Shown here: positions 17,900 through 28,044 of the stretch, piece by piece
Layout of the letters: every line of letters starts with the position of its first letter
How positions within the stretch are numbered: the first letter of the stretch is position 1
Source: JAWRCU01 sp033542235
GTDB taxonomy: Bacteria; Pseudomonadota; Alphaproteobacteria; Rhizobiales; Rhizobiaceae
Direction of reading: 5' to 3'
Length of the DNA stretch: 58,600 nt
Assembly (NCBI RefSeq): GCF_033542235.1
Contig: NZ_JAWRCU010000027.1
Coordinates: forward strand, 1 to 58,600
Made by a program: the position numbers and the translations under genes
The notes under the pieces: generated by a model
The model's database searches: none
What the model was told of the DNA's origin: nothing
Seen by the model: only the letters and a program-made list of their open reading frames with translations

Positions 17900-18922
17900 A
17901 TGATGAATGTCGTCCTGGTCGGCTGCGGAGCCATGAGCAAAGCGTGGCTCGACGCCGTCAGAGGGATGAGCGGCCTTGCCGTCGTCGGCCTCGTAGATCT
18001 TGACGTCGACAGGGCACGTGCGCGGGCCCGCGAATACGATCTGGAGGGCCCCGCGACCGGGACGAATCTCGACGCGGTCCTCGAGCGAACAAAGCCCGAC
18101 GCGGTGTTCGATGTGGTGGTGCCAGCCGCACGGCGCGATGTCGCGTTGTCCGCCTTCGCCCACAATTGTCATCTGCTGACGGAAAAGCCGCTCGCCGACA
18201 GCCCCGACAATGCCCGCGCCATCGTCGCGGCCGCTCGCCAGGCAAACCGCATCCATGCGGTCGTGCAGAACCGCCGTTACCTCGCCAATGTGAGGCGCAT
18301 CAGACGCTTCCTCGATTCGGGCGCGATCGGCGCGCCGACCAGCATCCATGCGGAGTTCTTCGTCGCCCCGCATTTCGGCGGCTTTCGCGAGGAAATGCGG
18401 CATGTGCTTCTGCTCGACATGGCGATCCACACCTTCGACGCCGCCCGATACATGGTGAATGCCGAGCCGAAGCGCGTCTACTGCCAGGAATGGGAGCCGC
18501 CCAACTCGTGGTACAGGCAAGGCTCGTCCGCCGCAGCCACCTTCGAGTTCGCCGACGGCAAGGTGTTCACCTATCGCGGCAGCTGGTGCGCCAACGGCCT
18601 ACGGTCGAGCTGGGAAAGTTCCTGGCGGATCGTGTGCGAGCGCGGCAGCCTGGTCTGGGACGGCTTCGACGCGGTCAGGGCGGAAGTCGTCCACCCGGTC
18701 CGCGAAGGTCTGTTCGACCATGTGGAGCCGCTAGCCATACCGCCGCTCGATCCGAGCGACCGTGTCGGCGGCCATCTGGGCGTGATCCAGGATTTCGTAC
18801 GCGCAGTCGAGACGGGCACCGAGCCCGAGACGCGCGGCACAGACAATATCAAGAGCCTGGCGATGGTCTTCGGCGCGGTCGAAAGCGCCGAGACCGGCCG
18901 GCGGGTCGAAATCGAGATTTAG
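17900..18922 (+). CDS. Gfo/Idh/MocA-family oxidoreductase
   Basis: A cytoplasmic NAD(P)-dependent sugar or polyol dehydrogenase of 340 residues. The N-terminal Rossmann fold begins NVVLVGCGAMSKAWLDAV, and the family's Lys is in TEKPLADSP. The start is ATG 17900 with GGGAGGAG at 17886-17893. It is the first gene of an operon with a TIM-barrel isomerase and a CUT2 importer, so it probably oxidises the imported sugar. The exact substrate is not visible. Confidence 0.88.
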   Translation: MMNVVLVGCGAMSKAWLDAVRGMSGLAVVGLVDLDVDRARARAREYDLEGPATGTNLDAVLERTKPDAVFDVVVPAARRDVALSAFAHNCHLLTEKPLADSPDNARAIVAAARQANRIHAVVQNRRYLANVRRIRRFLDSGAIGAPTSIHAEFFVAPHFGGFREEMRHVLLLDMAIHTFDAARYMVNAEPKRVYCQEWEPPNSWYRQGSSAAATFEFADGKVFTYRGSWCANGLRSSWESSWRIVCERGSLVWDGFDAVRAEVVHPVREGLFDHVEPLAIPPLDPSDRVGGHLGVIQDFVRAVETGTEPETRGTDNIKSLAMVFGAVESAETGRRVEIEI

Positions 18923-18932
18923 GAACTAGAGC

Positions 18933-19838
18933 ATGCCGAACCCGCTTCTCGACATCAGGATCGGCACGATGGTGCGGGCCAATCTCGACGACCCCGCCAG
19001 CTATGTGAAGGAGATCTTGCCGCTCGGCTTCGAGAGCATGCAGCCCTTCTTCTGGCAGACGCTGGGCGGCAAGGACTTGCGGCGCCTCGCCGGCGACATC
19101 CGCGAGGCGATCGGCGACGCCGATGTCGCCGTGAGCTCGATCGCCGTGTTCGGTAACCCGCTCGAGACCGAGGAGCGCGACCGCGAGACGCTCGCTGCCT
19201 GGGAGGCGGCGATCGACAATGCACATCTCTTCGGGACCGACACTGTTGCCGGATTTACCGGCCGCATCCGCGGCAAGCCGATCGAGGAGAGCTTGCCACG
19301 CTACCGCGAAGTGTGGGGACGGCTCGCCAAGCGCGCCGCGGACAAGGGCGTACGCATCGCCTTCGAGAACTGCGCGATGGACGGCAACTGGAAAGCGGGG
19401 GATTGGAACATCGCCCATAATCCCGATGCCTGGGAGATCATGTTCAACGAGTTGCCCAACGAGAATCTCGGCCTCGAATGGGAACCGTGCCACCAACTCG
19501 TCTATCTCATCGATCCGATCCCGCAGATCCGCAAATGGGCGTCGCGCTTCTTCCATGTGCACGGCAAGGACGCGACCGTGCGGTGGGACGTCATTCGCGA
19601 GCATGGCGTCTTTGGCCGGGTTCCGTTCGTGCAGATGCGGACCCCCGGCTTCGGCGACAGCGACTGGACACGCGTGATCAGCGAGTTGCGGCTCGCCGGG
19701 TATCGTGGCGCGATCGACATCGAGGGCTGGCATGACCCGGTCTATCGCGGCGATCTGGAGATCACCGGGCAGGTGAGGGCGCTTCATTATCTCAAGGAGT
19801 GCCGGGGCGGGGCGACCTATGTGACCAACCCGGCTTGA
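18933..19838 (+). CDS. Sugar phosphate isomerase/epimerase (AP endonuclease 2-like TIM barrel)
   Basis: A cytoplasmic protein of 301 residues with the fold of xylose-isomerase-like enzymes. Candidate metal ligands are in FENCAMDG (Glu), EWEPCHQ (Glu/His), HVHGKDA (His, Asp) and DIEGWHD (Glu). It lies 10 bases after the oxidoreductase gene. Such pairs commonly interconvert keto sugars or inositols. The substrate is inferred only as a carbohydrate. Confidence 0.85.
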   Translation: MPNPLLDIRIGTMVRANLDDPASYVKEILPLGFESMQPFFWQTLGGKDLRRLAGDIREAIGDADVAVSSIAVFGNPLETEERDRETLAAWEAAIDNAHLFGTDTVAGFTGRIRGKPIEESLPRYREVWGRLAKRAADKGVRIAFENCAMDGNWKAGDWNIAHNPDAWEIMFNELPNENLGLEWEPCHQLVYLIDPIPQIRKWASRFFHVHGKDATVRWDVIREHGVFGRVPFVQMRTPGFGDSDWTRVISELRLAGYRGAIDIEGWHDPVYRGDLEITGQVRALHYLKECRGGATYVTNPA

Positions 19839-19936
19839 GAAACACCAGCCGGCGGCGCCGGCCATGAAGAACACGGCGCGAAGCCGGGACAACTGTCGAC
19901 AGTCCTCGCTCATGAGGGACGAAAGGGAGGAAGTGA

Positions 19937-20941
19937 ATGAGCAATATCGGAAAGACACTCCGGCGGCCATCGGCCGTGGTCGTCGCTGCCGCGCTGCTTG
20001 GCGCAGTCGCCACCCTGCCGGCGCAAGCTCTCGACGCGAAATGGTGCAAGGACGTCCATATCCGCTTCTTCGTCGGCGGCGCTGAAGGCGACGCATTCGG
20101 CACAATCGTCTACAATGGCGCCAAGCAGGCCGAAGCGGATCTCGGACCCAAGATCGACTACATCTTCTCGGGTTGGGACGTCGAGAAAATGACGCAGCAG
20201 TTGCGCGAGGCCGTGGCGGTGAAGCCCGACGGCATCGCCATGATGGGCCATCCGGGCGATGCCGCGATCATGCCGCTCGCCGAGCAGGCGAGCCAGGCCG
20301 GCATCAGGATGATGTACCAGAACGTTCCCGTGCCGCAGGTCGTGGCGAAGTTCGGCGGCGGCTATGTCGGCGCCCAGCAGGAGGGGCAGGGCAGGGCTCT
20401 CGGCGCGGAGGCCTTCAAGCTGTCGGGGCTCAAGGCCGGCGACAAGGCGATCATGATCGGCCCGTTCGATAATGAGAACCGCGGCGCGCGCGAGCGCGGC
20501 ACGGTCGCCGCGCTCAAGGAAGCGGGCATCAATGTCGTTCAGATCAACTCGGTACCCGAGTGGGCCGCCGACCCGAATTTGGCCATCCCCGTGATCACCG
20601 GCGCGCTGCTCAACAACCCGGACGTCAAGATGGTCGGCTATCCCGGCGGGCAGATGCTCGGCAACGTGCCGACCTACATGCAGGCGGCGGGCAAGAAGCC
20701 GGGTGAGATCTTCAATTTCGGCTTCGACACGAGCCCGCAGATCGTCGAAGGCTTCAAGGCCGGCTGGGTGCAGCTCACCGCGGATCAGCAGCCGTTCCTG
20801 CAAGGGTACCTGCCGATCCTGAGCCTCTGCCAGCAGGTCGTGCTCGGCCTTGCACCGATGAACGTCGACACGGGCGCGGGCTTTGTGACGCCGAAGAACT
20901 ACGAGATCGTAGCGAAGCTCGCCGAGCAGGCGCTGCGCTGA
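19937..20941 (+). CDS. CUT2 periplasmic sugar-binding protein
   Basis: A periplasmic binding protein of 334 residues (Peripla_BP_4 type). The signal peptide ends near L-P-A-Q-A. Typical strand motifs include KPDGIAMMGHPGD and the second-lobe repeat. A GGGAGG site precedes ATG 19937. It feeds the ATPase and permease encoded just downstream. A strong terminator-like hairpin directly after the stop (20950-20980) should make it the most abundant product of the operon. Confidence 0.88.
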   Translation: MSNIGKTLRRPSAVVVAAALLGAVATLPAQALDAKWCKDVHIRFFVGGAEGDAFGTIVYNGAKQAEADLGPKIDYIFSGWDVEKMTQQLREAVAVKPDGIAMMGHPGDAAIMPLAEQASQAGIRMMYQNVPVPQVVAKFGGGYVGAQQEGQGRALGAEAFKLSGLKAGDKAIMIGPFDNENRGARERGTVAALKEAGINVVQINSVPEWAADPNLAIPVITGALLNNPDVKMVGYPGGQMLGNVPTYMQAAGKKPGEIFNFGFDTSPQIVEGFKAGWVQLTADQQPFLQGYLPILSLCQQVVLGLAPMNVDTGAGFVTPKNYEIVAKLAEQALR

Positions 20942-20949
20942 CCGCACCT

Positions 20950-20980
20950 GCCGGCCGGACGACCTCCGGCCGGCCCTTTT
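20950..20980 (+). terminator. Hairpin with T-tail after binding-protein gene
   Basis: A perfect 10-base stem (20950-20959 with 20965-20974), a 5-base loop and CCTTTT follow the binding-protein stop by eight bases. It has the form of an intrinsic terminator inside the operon, so it probably acts as a partial terminator or mRNA 3' stabiliser ahead of the ATPase gene. Confidence 0.65.
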
Positions 20981-21011
20981 CCGGAGCCCGGATGCCTAAA
21001 GGGAGGAAATC

Positions 21012-21805
<794 letters not shown>

Positions 21806-21809
<4 letters not shown>

Positions 21810-22849
21810 GCAACATCGCCGAGTCCGATCGCCAGGGTGGACTGTCGACGGCGAAAGCCGCGGAGCGCGATTGGCGGCACCCCTCCGAACGTCCGCTGCG
21901 CGCCTTCATTCTCGACAACCGCGCCGCACTTGGAACGCTCGGCGTGTTCGTCGTGATGATGGCGGCCTTCATGATCGCCAACCCGGTCGTGTTCACGACC
22001 TGGAACCTCTACAGCTCCGTGCTCACCACGCTGCCAGTGGCGCTGTTCGTCGTGGTGCCGCTGGTCTTCGTCGTCACCTCCGGCGAAATCGACCTGTCTT
22101 TCCCCGCGACGATGGGCTTCGCGTCCTGGGTCTTCGCCCTGGTCGTACAAGCGGGATATTCGCCGTTCCTCGGCATCCTCGCTGCGCTCGCCACGGGCAT
22201 TGTCCTGGGCTTCCTGGTTGGCACGCTGGTGGTCTATGCGGGCCTGTCCTCGCTGATCGCCACGCTCGGCATGAATTTCCTGCTGCGCGGCCTCATCCAG
22301 ATCATCAACGAGGGCAAGTCGACGGCGCTTGTCACGCTCAGCCAGAGCTGGGCTTACACGATCTTCTCCAGCCAGGTGTTCGGCATTCCGGTGCAGATCT
22401 TCTGGGCGATCGCCTTCGTCATTTTCGCGGCGCTGCTCTTTAACCGCCATCAATTCGGCGCGCAGGTGAAGATCGTGGGCGACAATCCCGACAGCGCGAA
22501 GCAGATGGGCATCGACGTGAATTGGGTGCGGGTGAAGGTCTTCGTTTTCGTCGGAATCGGCGCCGCGATCGCCGGCACCTTCTCGACAATGATCAATTTC
22601 ACCTGGTGGCCGACGGCGGGCGACGGCTACCTGTTGCCAGTGCTGGCCTCGGTATTCGTCGGAGGCACGCCGACCTGGGGCGGCGTCGGCACTGTGATCG
22701 GTGGCGCGATCGGCGCACTCACCGTGTCCTTCATCCAGACTGGGGTGGTGGCAGCGGGGCTGAGCGGCTTCTACGTGCAGTTCTTCAACGGGCTGATCAT
22801 CATCCTGTCGCTGCTCGGCCACCGGTGGAACCAGGCGCGTTATCGGTGA
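21806..22849 (+). CDS. CUT2 sugar ABC transporter permease
   Basis: An inner-membrane permease of 347 residues with about eight to ten helices and the BPD_transp_2 pattern (VVTSGEIDLSFPATMGF). The start is ATG 21806 in the ATGA overlap with the ATPase, not the long upstream frame. It is the last gene of the LacI-controlled operon. Confidence 0.88.
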
Positions 22850-22922
22850 GGATGAGCCTCGCTGACTTGCAAGGCGGCAGGCCGCGTCCGGGCCGGGCGT
22901 CAGGCCGCGCAATTGCACGGCC

Positions 22923-23825
22923 CTATGCCGCCGGATCCTGCCCGGAAGTGGAGCGGATCAAGGTCTCTCTCGCCGAGGCGAGGTGCGCCCGGCAGGCGAG
23001 CTCGATCATGGCAGCGTTACGGCTGAAGAGCGCCTCTGTGTAGGTGAGGTGCTCGCGGATGGCGACTTCGTTGCGCTGCCGTTCGTCCTGTTTGTTCCAC
23101 TGATAGTGATAGTGGAAGATGACGGTGATGATATCATAGAAGCTGTCGATGAAGCGATTGGGCGCCGCCGAATTGACGAGGCGGTGAAACCTGCTGTCGA
23201 GGCCGGAAAAATCGTGATAGCGGCGCTCGATCTCCGTCAGCAAGAAATGATGCTCCTCCCGCAGCGCCTCGAGCTGCTGCCAAAGCGGTGAGTCCTCGGG
23301 CAGCGCGGCAAAGGCTTGCGCCGACCGCAGCTCGAACATCTCGCGAATTTCGAAGAGCTCCAGCGCAAAGCTCGTCGTGAACCCCTTGAATACCCAGCCG
23401 GCATTGGGCCGCTTTTCGATCAGGCCGAAGCGCTGGAACCGGTTGAGAAATTCTCGGATTCCAGTCGTCGCGGTGCCGAACTGCCGGGCAAGCTCGAGTT
23501 CGTTGATGGCCGTTCCTGGGCGTGCGTTGTCCCTCAGCATCCACTCCATGAAGCGTTTCTCGACCTGCTCGGCCATCGTGACCGTTTCCGCCTCGGGAAA
23601 GCGCTCCGAAGCCGCCGCGGTCGAACCAACGATGCGCTGGCGTCCGCCGCCCGTCACGATCCCTCGCTCGGCAAAGGCCTGCAGAACCTTGCGCACCGTC
23701 GTGCGGCTGACCTCCAGGCGCGCGCTGAGCGCTGGCTCGGATGGAAGCTGCTCGCCATCGCCGAGCTTGGCGACGAGATCGAGCGCGTCGTTGAAGGCTC
23801 GCTTGAAAACCGTGTCCGTCTTCAT
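22923..23825 (-). CDS. GntR-family regulator with two winged helices and FCD domain
   Basis: A regulator of 300 residues. The first winged helix (residues ~10-65, LPSEPALSARLEVSRTTVRK) is followed by what looks like a second GntR-type winged helix (~80-150, INELELARQFGTATTGIREF). An FCD helical domain has its metal ligands in DSRFHRLV, REHLTYTE and CRAHL. Most FCD regulators have only one winged helix. It is divergent from the importer operon at 23940 and probably controls it. Confidence 0.82.
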   Translation of the reverse strand: MKTDTVFKRAFNDALDLVAKLGDGEQLPSEPALSARLEVSRTTVRKVLQAFAERGIVTGGGRQRIVGSTAAASERFPEAETVTMAEQVEKRFMEWMLRDNARPGTAINELELARQFGTATTGIREFLNRFQRFGLIEKRPNAGWVFKGFTTSFALELFEIREMFELRSAQAFAALPEDSPLWQQLEALREEHHFLLTEIERRYHDFSGLDSRFHRLVNSAAPNRFIDSFYDIITVIFHYHYQWNKQDERQRNEVAIREHLTYTEALFSRNAAMIELACRAHLASARETLIRSTSGQDPAA

Positions 23826-23851
23826 CCGGAAAGCTCCAGTTCCGTGATTGC

Positions 23852-23868
23852 TTTTTAATCCATAAAAA
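23852..23868. promoter_or_regulatory. Candidate GntR operator
   Basis: An inverted repeat TTTTTA-ATCCA-TAAAAA lies in the short AT-rich gap between the divergent regulator and the importer operon. A TATAAG hexamer near 23903 could be the -10 of the rightward operon. Support is positional only. Confidence 0.35.
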
Positions 23869-23939
23869 ACAAATTGACCACGGGCCTCTTCTTGGTTTTT
23901 CTCTATAAGAAACAGAACTTCGAACGCCGGGAGGAGACC

Positions 23940-23996
23940 ATGGCGGCATCGGCTTCGGCCGCATCGTGCGGCTACTTGCGGGGCCGGGCAGGATGA
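23940..23996 (+). CDS. 18-residue leader ORF coupled to the ABC ATPase
   Basis: ATG 23940 follows a strong GGGAGGAGACC site and encodes 18 residues (MAASASAASCGYLRGRAG). Its TGA (23994-23996) overlaps the ATPase ATG at 23993 in the ATGA form seen elsewhere in these operons. The ATPase itself has only a modest ribosome site, so translation may arrive from this leader. The peptide could instead be a remnant of a deleted first gene. Confidence 0.4.
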   Translation: MAASASAASCGYLRGRAG

Positions 23997-24751
23997 CTCC
24001 GGTTCTGGAAGTCAGCAACCTGCGCAAGAGCTTCGGCCCGGTCGAAGCGTTGCGCGGCGTCGATCTCCAGCTGCAGGCTGGAGAGGTGCTGGCCATAGTC
24101 GGCGATAACGGCGCCGGGAAGTCAACGCTGATCAAGCATATCTCGGGGGTATACAAGGCGGATGCGGGCCATATGCTGCTCGCGGGTGAGCCGCTCGATC
24201 TTTCCTCGCCGCGCGAGGCGCGCCAGCGGGGCATCGAAACGGTCTATCAGGACCTGGCGCTCGCCGATGACCTCTCGATCGGCGCCAACATCTTTCTCGG
24301 GCGCGAGCCGATCCGCCGTCTGTTCGGGCTTCTCCCCTATGTGGACGATCGCACGATCCGCCGCGAAACAGCGGAACTGCTGAAGAAGATCAGGAGCGAG
24401 ATCCCCGCCGGGGCACGTACGGTCGCCCGCCTTTCCGGCGGTCAGCGGCAGGCGGTTGCCATCGCGCGAGCGATCTACTGGCAGGCAAAGGTGGTGCTTC
24501 TCGACGAGCCCACGGCCGCGCTCGCCGTCATGGAACGCGAGCGCGTCATCCAACATGCCCGCGACCTCGCCGCGCATGGCGTCGGCGTCATCTACATCGG
24601 CCACAACCTCACCGAGATACTCAAGGTCGCGGACCGGATCGCAGTGATGTTTCGCGGCCGCACCGTCCACATCACGAAGGCAGGAGAGACCAGCCAGGAG
24701 ACGCTCATCAAATACATGACCGGATACAGCGATTCAGCAAAGGCAGCGTGA
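23993..24751 (+). CDS. CUT2 sugar ABC transporter ATPase, single domain
   Basis: A cytoplasmic ATPase of 252 residues. Walker A is GDNGAGKSTLIKHI, the signature LSGGQRQAVAIARA, Walker B VVLLDEPTAAL, and the His switch is in IGHNLTEIL. ATG 23993 gives the usual family N-terminus (TPVLEVSNLRKSFGP); an in-frame GTG at 23966 is possible. The order ATPase, binding protein, permease, dehydrogenase differs from the previous operon. The binding protein starts 25 bases downstream. Confidence 0.87.
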   Translation: MTPVLEVSNLRKSFGPVEALRGVDLQLQAGEVLAIVGDNGAGKSTLIKHISGVYKADAGHMLLAGEPLDLSSPREARQRGIETVYQDLALADDLSIGANIFLGREPIRRLFGLLPYVDDRTIRRETAELLKKIRSEIPAGARTVARLSGGQRQAVAIARAIYWQAKVVLLDEPTAALAVMERERVIQHARDLAAHGVGVIYIGHNLTEILKVADRIAVMFRGRTVHITKAGETSQETLIKYMTGYSDSAKAA

Positions 24752-24776
24752 GCGCTGCGCAACACGGGAGGAACTG

Positions 24777-25760
24777 ATGCGATTGAAAATGATATCGGCC
24801 GCCGCGCTGGCGGCGCTCACCACTGTCGGGCTGGCCCCGGCCCGCGCCGAGGACACGGTTGCGGTGATCGTGAAGGCGACCACGTCGGAATACTGGCAAT
24901 GGGTATTCAAGGGCGCGGAAGACGCAGGCAAGAAGCTCGGCGTCAAGATCGACAAGCTCGGCACGCCCAAGGACGATGCCGCCGGCCAGATCGGCGTTCT
25001 CGAAAGCGCCGCGGGGTCGAAGCCGTCTGCTATAGTCATCTCACCGACCATTTTCGAGGCGCTGGGTGACCCTATCGCCGCGGTCAGTGGCGCGGGAATT
25101 CCGGTCATCGTAATCGACTCAGGAGCAAAGACCGATAAATACGCCTCCTTCCTCACCACCAACAATGAGGCGGGTGGCAAGTCGGCGGCTGAAGCCATGG
25201 CTGCGTGCATCAAGGAGCGCACTGGCAAGGTGGCCGGCAAGGTCGGCTACCTGACGGCGATGGCCGGTCACGAATCGCTCGATTCCCGCGACAAGGGCTT
25301 CGTCGAAGGCATGAAGGCCTACCCGGACATCACGATCGTCGGCAATCGCGTCGCCAACAACGAGGAAGCCGAAGGCATGAACCTGACCGGCGACATGCTG
25401 ACCAAGAATCCGGACCTGGTCGGCCTGTTCGCGGACAATGCGCAAATGGGCACCGGTGCCGGCGCTTCCATCAACGAGCAGAAGCTTGGTGACAAGTTCT
25501 GCCTGGTTGCGTTCGATTCCGACGCAGGCGAACTCGAGCATCTGAAGGACGGCTCGATCTACGCCTTGGTCATCCAGGACCCATACATGATGGGCTTCGC
25601 TGGGGTCTGGTACGGATACGCAGCCGCGCATGGCGTGCGCCTGCCGAAGAACGTCGATACCGGCGTGGGCACGGTGACCAAGGCCAACATGGACGATCCC
25701 AAGCTTGCCGGGCTGCTCGACGTTTCCAAGCGCAAGCTCTCCCAGTTCTTAGGCGACTGA
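24777..25760 (+). CDS. CUT2 periplasmic sugar-binding protein
   Basis: A periplasmic binding protein of 327 residues. The signal peptide (RLKMISAAALAALTTVGLAP) ends near A-R-A-E. The mature part opens DTVAVIVKATTSEYWQWVFK, the ribose-binding-protein style entry. A GGGAGG site precedes ATG 24777. An intrinsic-terminator-like hairpin follows at 25779-25812. Confidence 0.88.
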   Translation: MRLKMISAAALAALTTVGLAPARAEDTVAVIVKATTSEYWQWVFKGAEDAGKKLGVKIDKLGTPKDDAAGQIGVLESAAGSKPSAIVISPTIFEALGDPIAAVSGAGIPVIVIDSGAKTDKYASFLTTNNEAGGKSAAEAMAACIKERTGKVAGKVGYLTAMAGHESLDSRDKGFVEGMKAYPDITIVGNRVANNEEAEGMNLTGDMLTKNPDLVGLFADNAQMGTGAGASINEQKLGDKFCLVAFDSDAGELEHLKDGSIYALVIQDPYMMGFAGVWYGYAAAHGVRLPKNVDTGVGTVTKANMDDPKLAGLLDVSKRKLSQFLGD

Positions 25761-25778
25761 TACTCCCTGCAAAACTTC

Positions 25779-25812
25779 CCCGGCCGTGACGAAACACGCG
25801 GCCGGGCTTTTT
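25779..25812 (+). terminator. Hairpin with T-run after binding-protein gene
   Basis: An 8-base stem (CCCGGCCG at 25779-25786 with CGGCCGGG at 25799-25806), a 12-base loop and C-TTTTT form a clear rho-independent terminator shape 18 bases after the stop. As the permease follows at once, it likely reduces but does not block read-through. Confidence 0.7.
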
Positions 25813-25827
25813 CTGACGGATCGAGCG

Positions 25828-26835
25828 ATGACAGATCAAGTTCTGCGACACGCAAACGGCGGGTCGGGCGCCCCCGCGGCAGGCCACATTTTGCGCAGTT
25901 GGGCACGGCGTCTGCCGATCGAGACCTATGTCATCGCCTTCACGATCGCGCTGTGGATCGCCTTGTCGCTGGCCACACCCAACTTTCTCACCGAGAACAA
26001 CATCAGCAACATCATGCGGCAGACCTCGATCGCAGCGATCATCGCGATCGGTGTGATGTGCACCATCGTGATCGCCGGCATCGACCTTTCCGTGGGATCG
26101 GTCGCCGCTTTCTGCGGCGTCGCCTTTGCCCAGATGTGCGGGCATGGTCTCGAACTTCCGGTCGCGGCAGCGCTGACCTTGATTGCCGGCCTCGGCGTCG
26201 GCCTGATCAACGCCGTGGCGATCGGCCGTCTTGGAATTCCGGCTTTCATCGTCACGCTGGCCGGGCTGCAGGTCTATCGCGGGCTGGCGCTGCTCCTGGC
26301 CGGCGGCATGACGGTCGGCGGCTTGCCTCCCGAGGTGAAGGATTTTGCGCGTGGCACGACCGGCCTCCCCAATCTCTTCTGGGCGATGCTGGCCGTCGGC
26401 GTTGCCGTTCACTACGTCCTCAGCTTCAGCCGCACCGGGCGCTACATGTATGCGATGGGCTCAAACGCGGAAGCTGCGCGGCGGCAGGGCATCAACACAT
26501 TCCGCATTACGGTCATCGCCTATCTGATGAGCTCTGGCCTTGCCGCGCTCGGGGGCATCCTGCTGGTGTCGCGCCTCAGCATCGCCTCGCCTTCGATGGC
26601 GAACGCCTATGAGCTGCAGGCGATCGCCGCAGCGGTGGTCGGCGGAGCCAGCCTGTTTGGCGGCCGCGGCACAGTGCTTGGCACGGTCGTGGGCGCCATA
26701 CTCTTCACCACCATGAGCAACGCCGCCGTCCTGCTCGGGATCGATCCGTTCTGGGAGATGGTGCTCGAGGGCCTCTTGATCGCGCTCGTGGTTTATCTCG
26801 ACAACATGCAGAAGCGACGACAGGCCGGGGTGTGA
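25828..26835 (+). CDS. CUT2 sugar ABC transporter permease
   Basis: An inner-membrane permease of 335 residues with the BPD_transp_2 motif VIAGIDLSVGSVAAFCGV and a long series of hydrophobic helices. ATG 25828 is chosen because the upstream in-frame start at 25786 lies inside the terminator stem. It pairs with the ATPase at 23993 and the binding protein at 24777. Confidence 0.88.
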   Translation: MTDQVLRHANGGSGAPAAGHILRSWARRLPIETYVIAFTIALWIALSLATPNFLTENNISNIMRQTSIAAIIAIGVMCTIVIAGIDLSVGSVAAFCGVAFAQMCGHGLELPVAAALTLIAGLGVGLINAVAIGRLGIPAFIVTLAGLQVYRGLALLLAGGMTVGGLPPEVKDFARGTTGLPNLFWAMLAVGVAVHYVLSFSRTGRYMYAMGSNAEAARRQGINTFRITVIAYLMSSGLAALGGILLVSRLSIASPSMANAYELQAIAAAVVGGASLFGGRGTVLGTVVGAILFTTMSNAAVLLGIDPFWEMVLEGLLIALVVYLDNMQKRRQAGV

Positions 26836-26886
26836 CCTGGTTGGCCGCGTGAGCGTCGGTACTCCTCATCAATGCCGGACGGGACT

Positions 26887-27900
26887 ATGCGAGCAGTGGT
26901 ATGCTGGAAGCCAGGCGAACTGGCGCTTGAAGAACGGCCGGCGCCGAAGCCGGGGGAGGCCGAGGTGCTGGTCAGGGTGCGCCGCGTCGGCATCTGCGGC
27001 ACGGATTATCACATTTTCGAAGGCAAGCATCCGTTCCTGGAATATCCTCGCATCATGGGTCATGAGCTTGCGGTGGAGGTGATCGAGGCGCCGGCGGGAT
27101 CGCGTCTTTCGGCAGGCGAGGTCTGCGTCGTCAATCCGTACCTTTCCTGCGGCCATTGCATTGCTTGTCGTGCCGGCAAGCCCAATTGCTGTGTGGGCAT
27201 ATCGGTGCTCGGCGTTCATCGGGATGGCGGCATGGTCGGCCAAATGTCGCTGCCGGAGAAAAATCTCTTTGTGGCGCCGGGACTGACGGCCGACGAATGC
27301 GCGACCGTGGAATTCCTGGCGATCGGAGCGCATGCCGTGAGGCGCGGCGCCGTGACCGGCCGAGACCGGATTCTCGTCGTAGGCGCAGGGCCGATCGGCC
27401 TCGGGGTCGCTCTGTTCGCGCGCTTGTCGGGTGCCGCGGTGGCCGTCTTCGACAAAGATGTGGAACGGGCAAACTCGGCCCGATCGATCCTGGCTGTCGA
27501 TACAATTGCCGCCGACGGCGACCCGGGCGAAGCCGTGAGCGCATTCACAGGGAGCGAGGGCTTCGATATCGTGTTCGACGCCACGGGCAACAGGCTCGCC
27601 ATGGAGAAGGGCTTCGACTACGTCGCGCATGGCGGCCGCTATGTCCTCGTCAGTGTCATCAAGGATAGGGTCACCTTTGCCGACCCGGATTTCCATCGCA
27701 AGGAAATGACCCTGATGGGGAGCCGTAACGCGACCTCGGAAGATTTCGAGCGGGTGATTGGGGCCATACGCGGCGGCGACGTGCCGATCGAGGACCTGAT
27801 CACTCATAGAACCGGCCTTGCGGATGCCGTGGGCAACATCCCGCTCTGGGCAACCGAAAAGACCGGGCTCATAAAGGCATTGATTGAAATTGACGAATGA
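26887..27900 (+). CDS. Zinc-dependent alcohol/polyol dehydrogenase (MDR family)
   Basis: A cytoplasmic NAD(P)-dependent dehydrogenase of 337 residues. The catalytic Zn ligands are in GICGTDYHIF (Cys) and GHELAVEV (His/Glu). The structural Zn loop is CGHCIACRAGKPNCC, and the Rossmann motif VVGAGPIGLGVALFA. The start is ATG 26887 with GGACGGG just before it. As the last gene of the importer operon it probably oxidises the imported sugar or polyol. A sorbitol/galactitol/gulonate-type substrate is plausible but not shown. Confidence 0.87.
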   Translation: MRAVVCWKPGELALEERPAPKPGEAEVLVRVRRVGICGTDYHIFEGKHPFLEYPRIMGHELAVEVIEAPAGSRLSAGEVCVVNPYLSCGHCIACRAGKPNCCVGISVLGVHRDGGMVGQMSLPEKNLFVAPGLTADECATVEFLAIGAHAVRRGAVTGRDRILVVGAGPIGLGVALFARLSGAAVAVFDKDVERANSARSILAVDTIAADGDPGEAVSAFTGSEGFDIVFDATGNRLAMEKGFDYVAHGGRYVLVSVIKDRVTFADPDFHRKEMTLMGSRNATSEDFERVIGAIRGGDVPIEDLITHRTGLADAVGNIPLWATEKTGLIKALIEIDE

Positions 27901-27956
27901 TCGCGCCTTGCGATTGCTCAAAGCCGAGCTAGCTTGGATGTCGGAACATGGAATGC

Positions 27957-27973
27957 TGTCGCTCAGAGCGACA
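27957..27973. promoter_or_regulatory. Inverted repeat upstream of the 28045 operon
   Basis: Seven-base arms TGTCGCT and AGCGACA flank a 3-base spacer in the 144-base gap ahead of the next importer operon. It may be an operator or a short hairpin. This operon has no adjacent regulator gene, so the binding protein is unknown. Confidence 0.3.
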
Positions 27974-28044
27974 ATGCGAGACGGAAGCCGGGCGGGCCGG
28001 TAACCGAAGGCGAATAAGGTTTGCCAAGCCAACGGAGGAATGAA

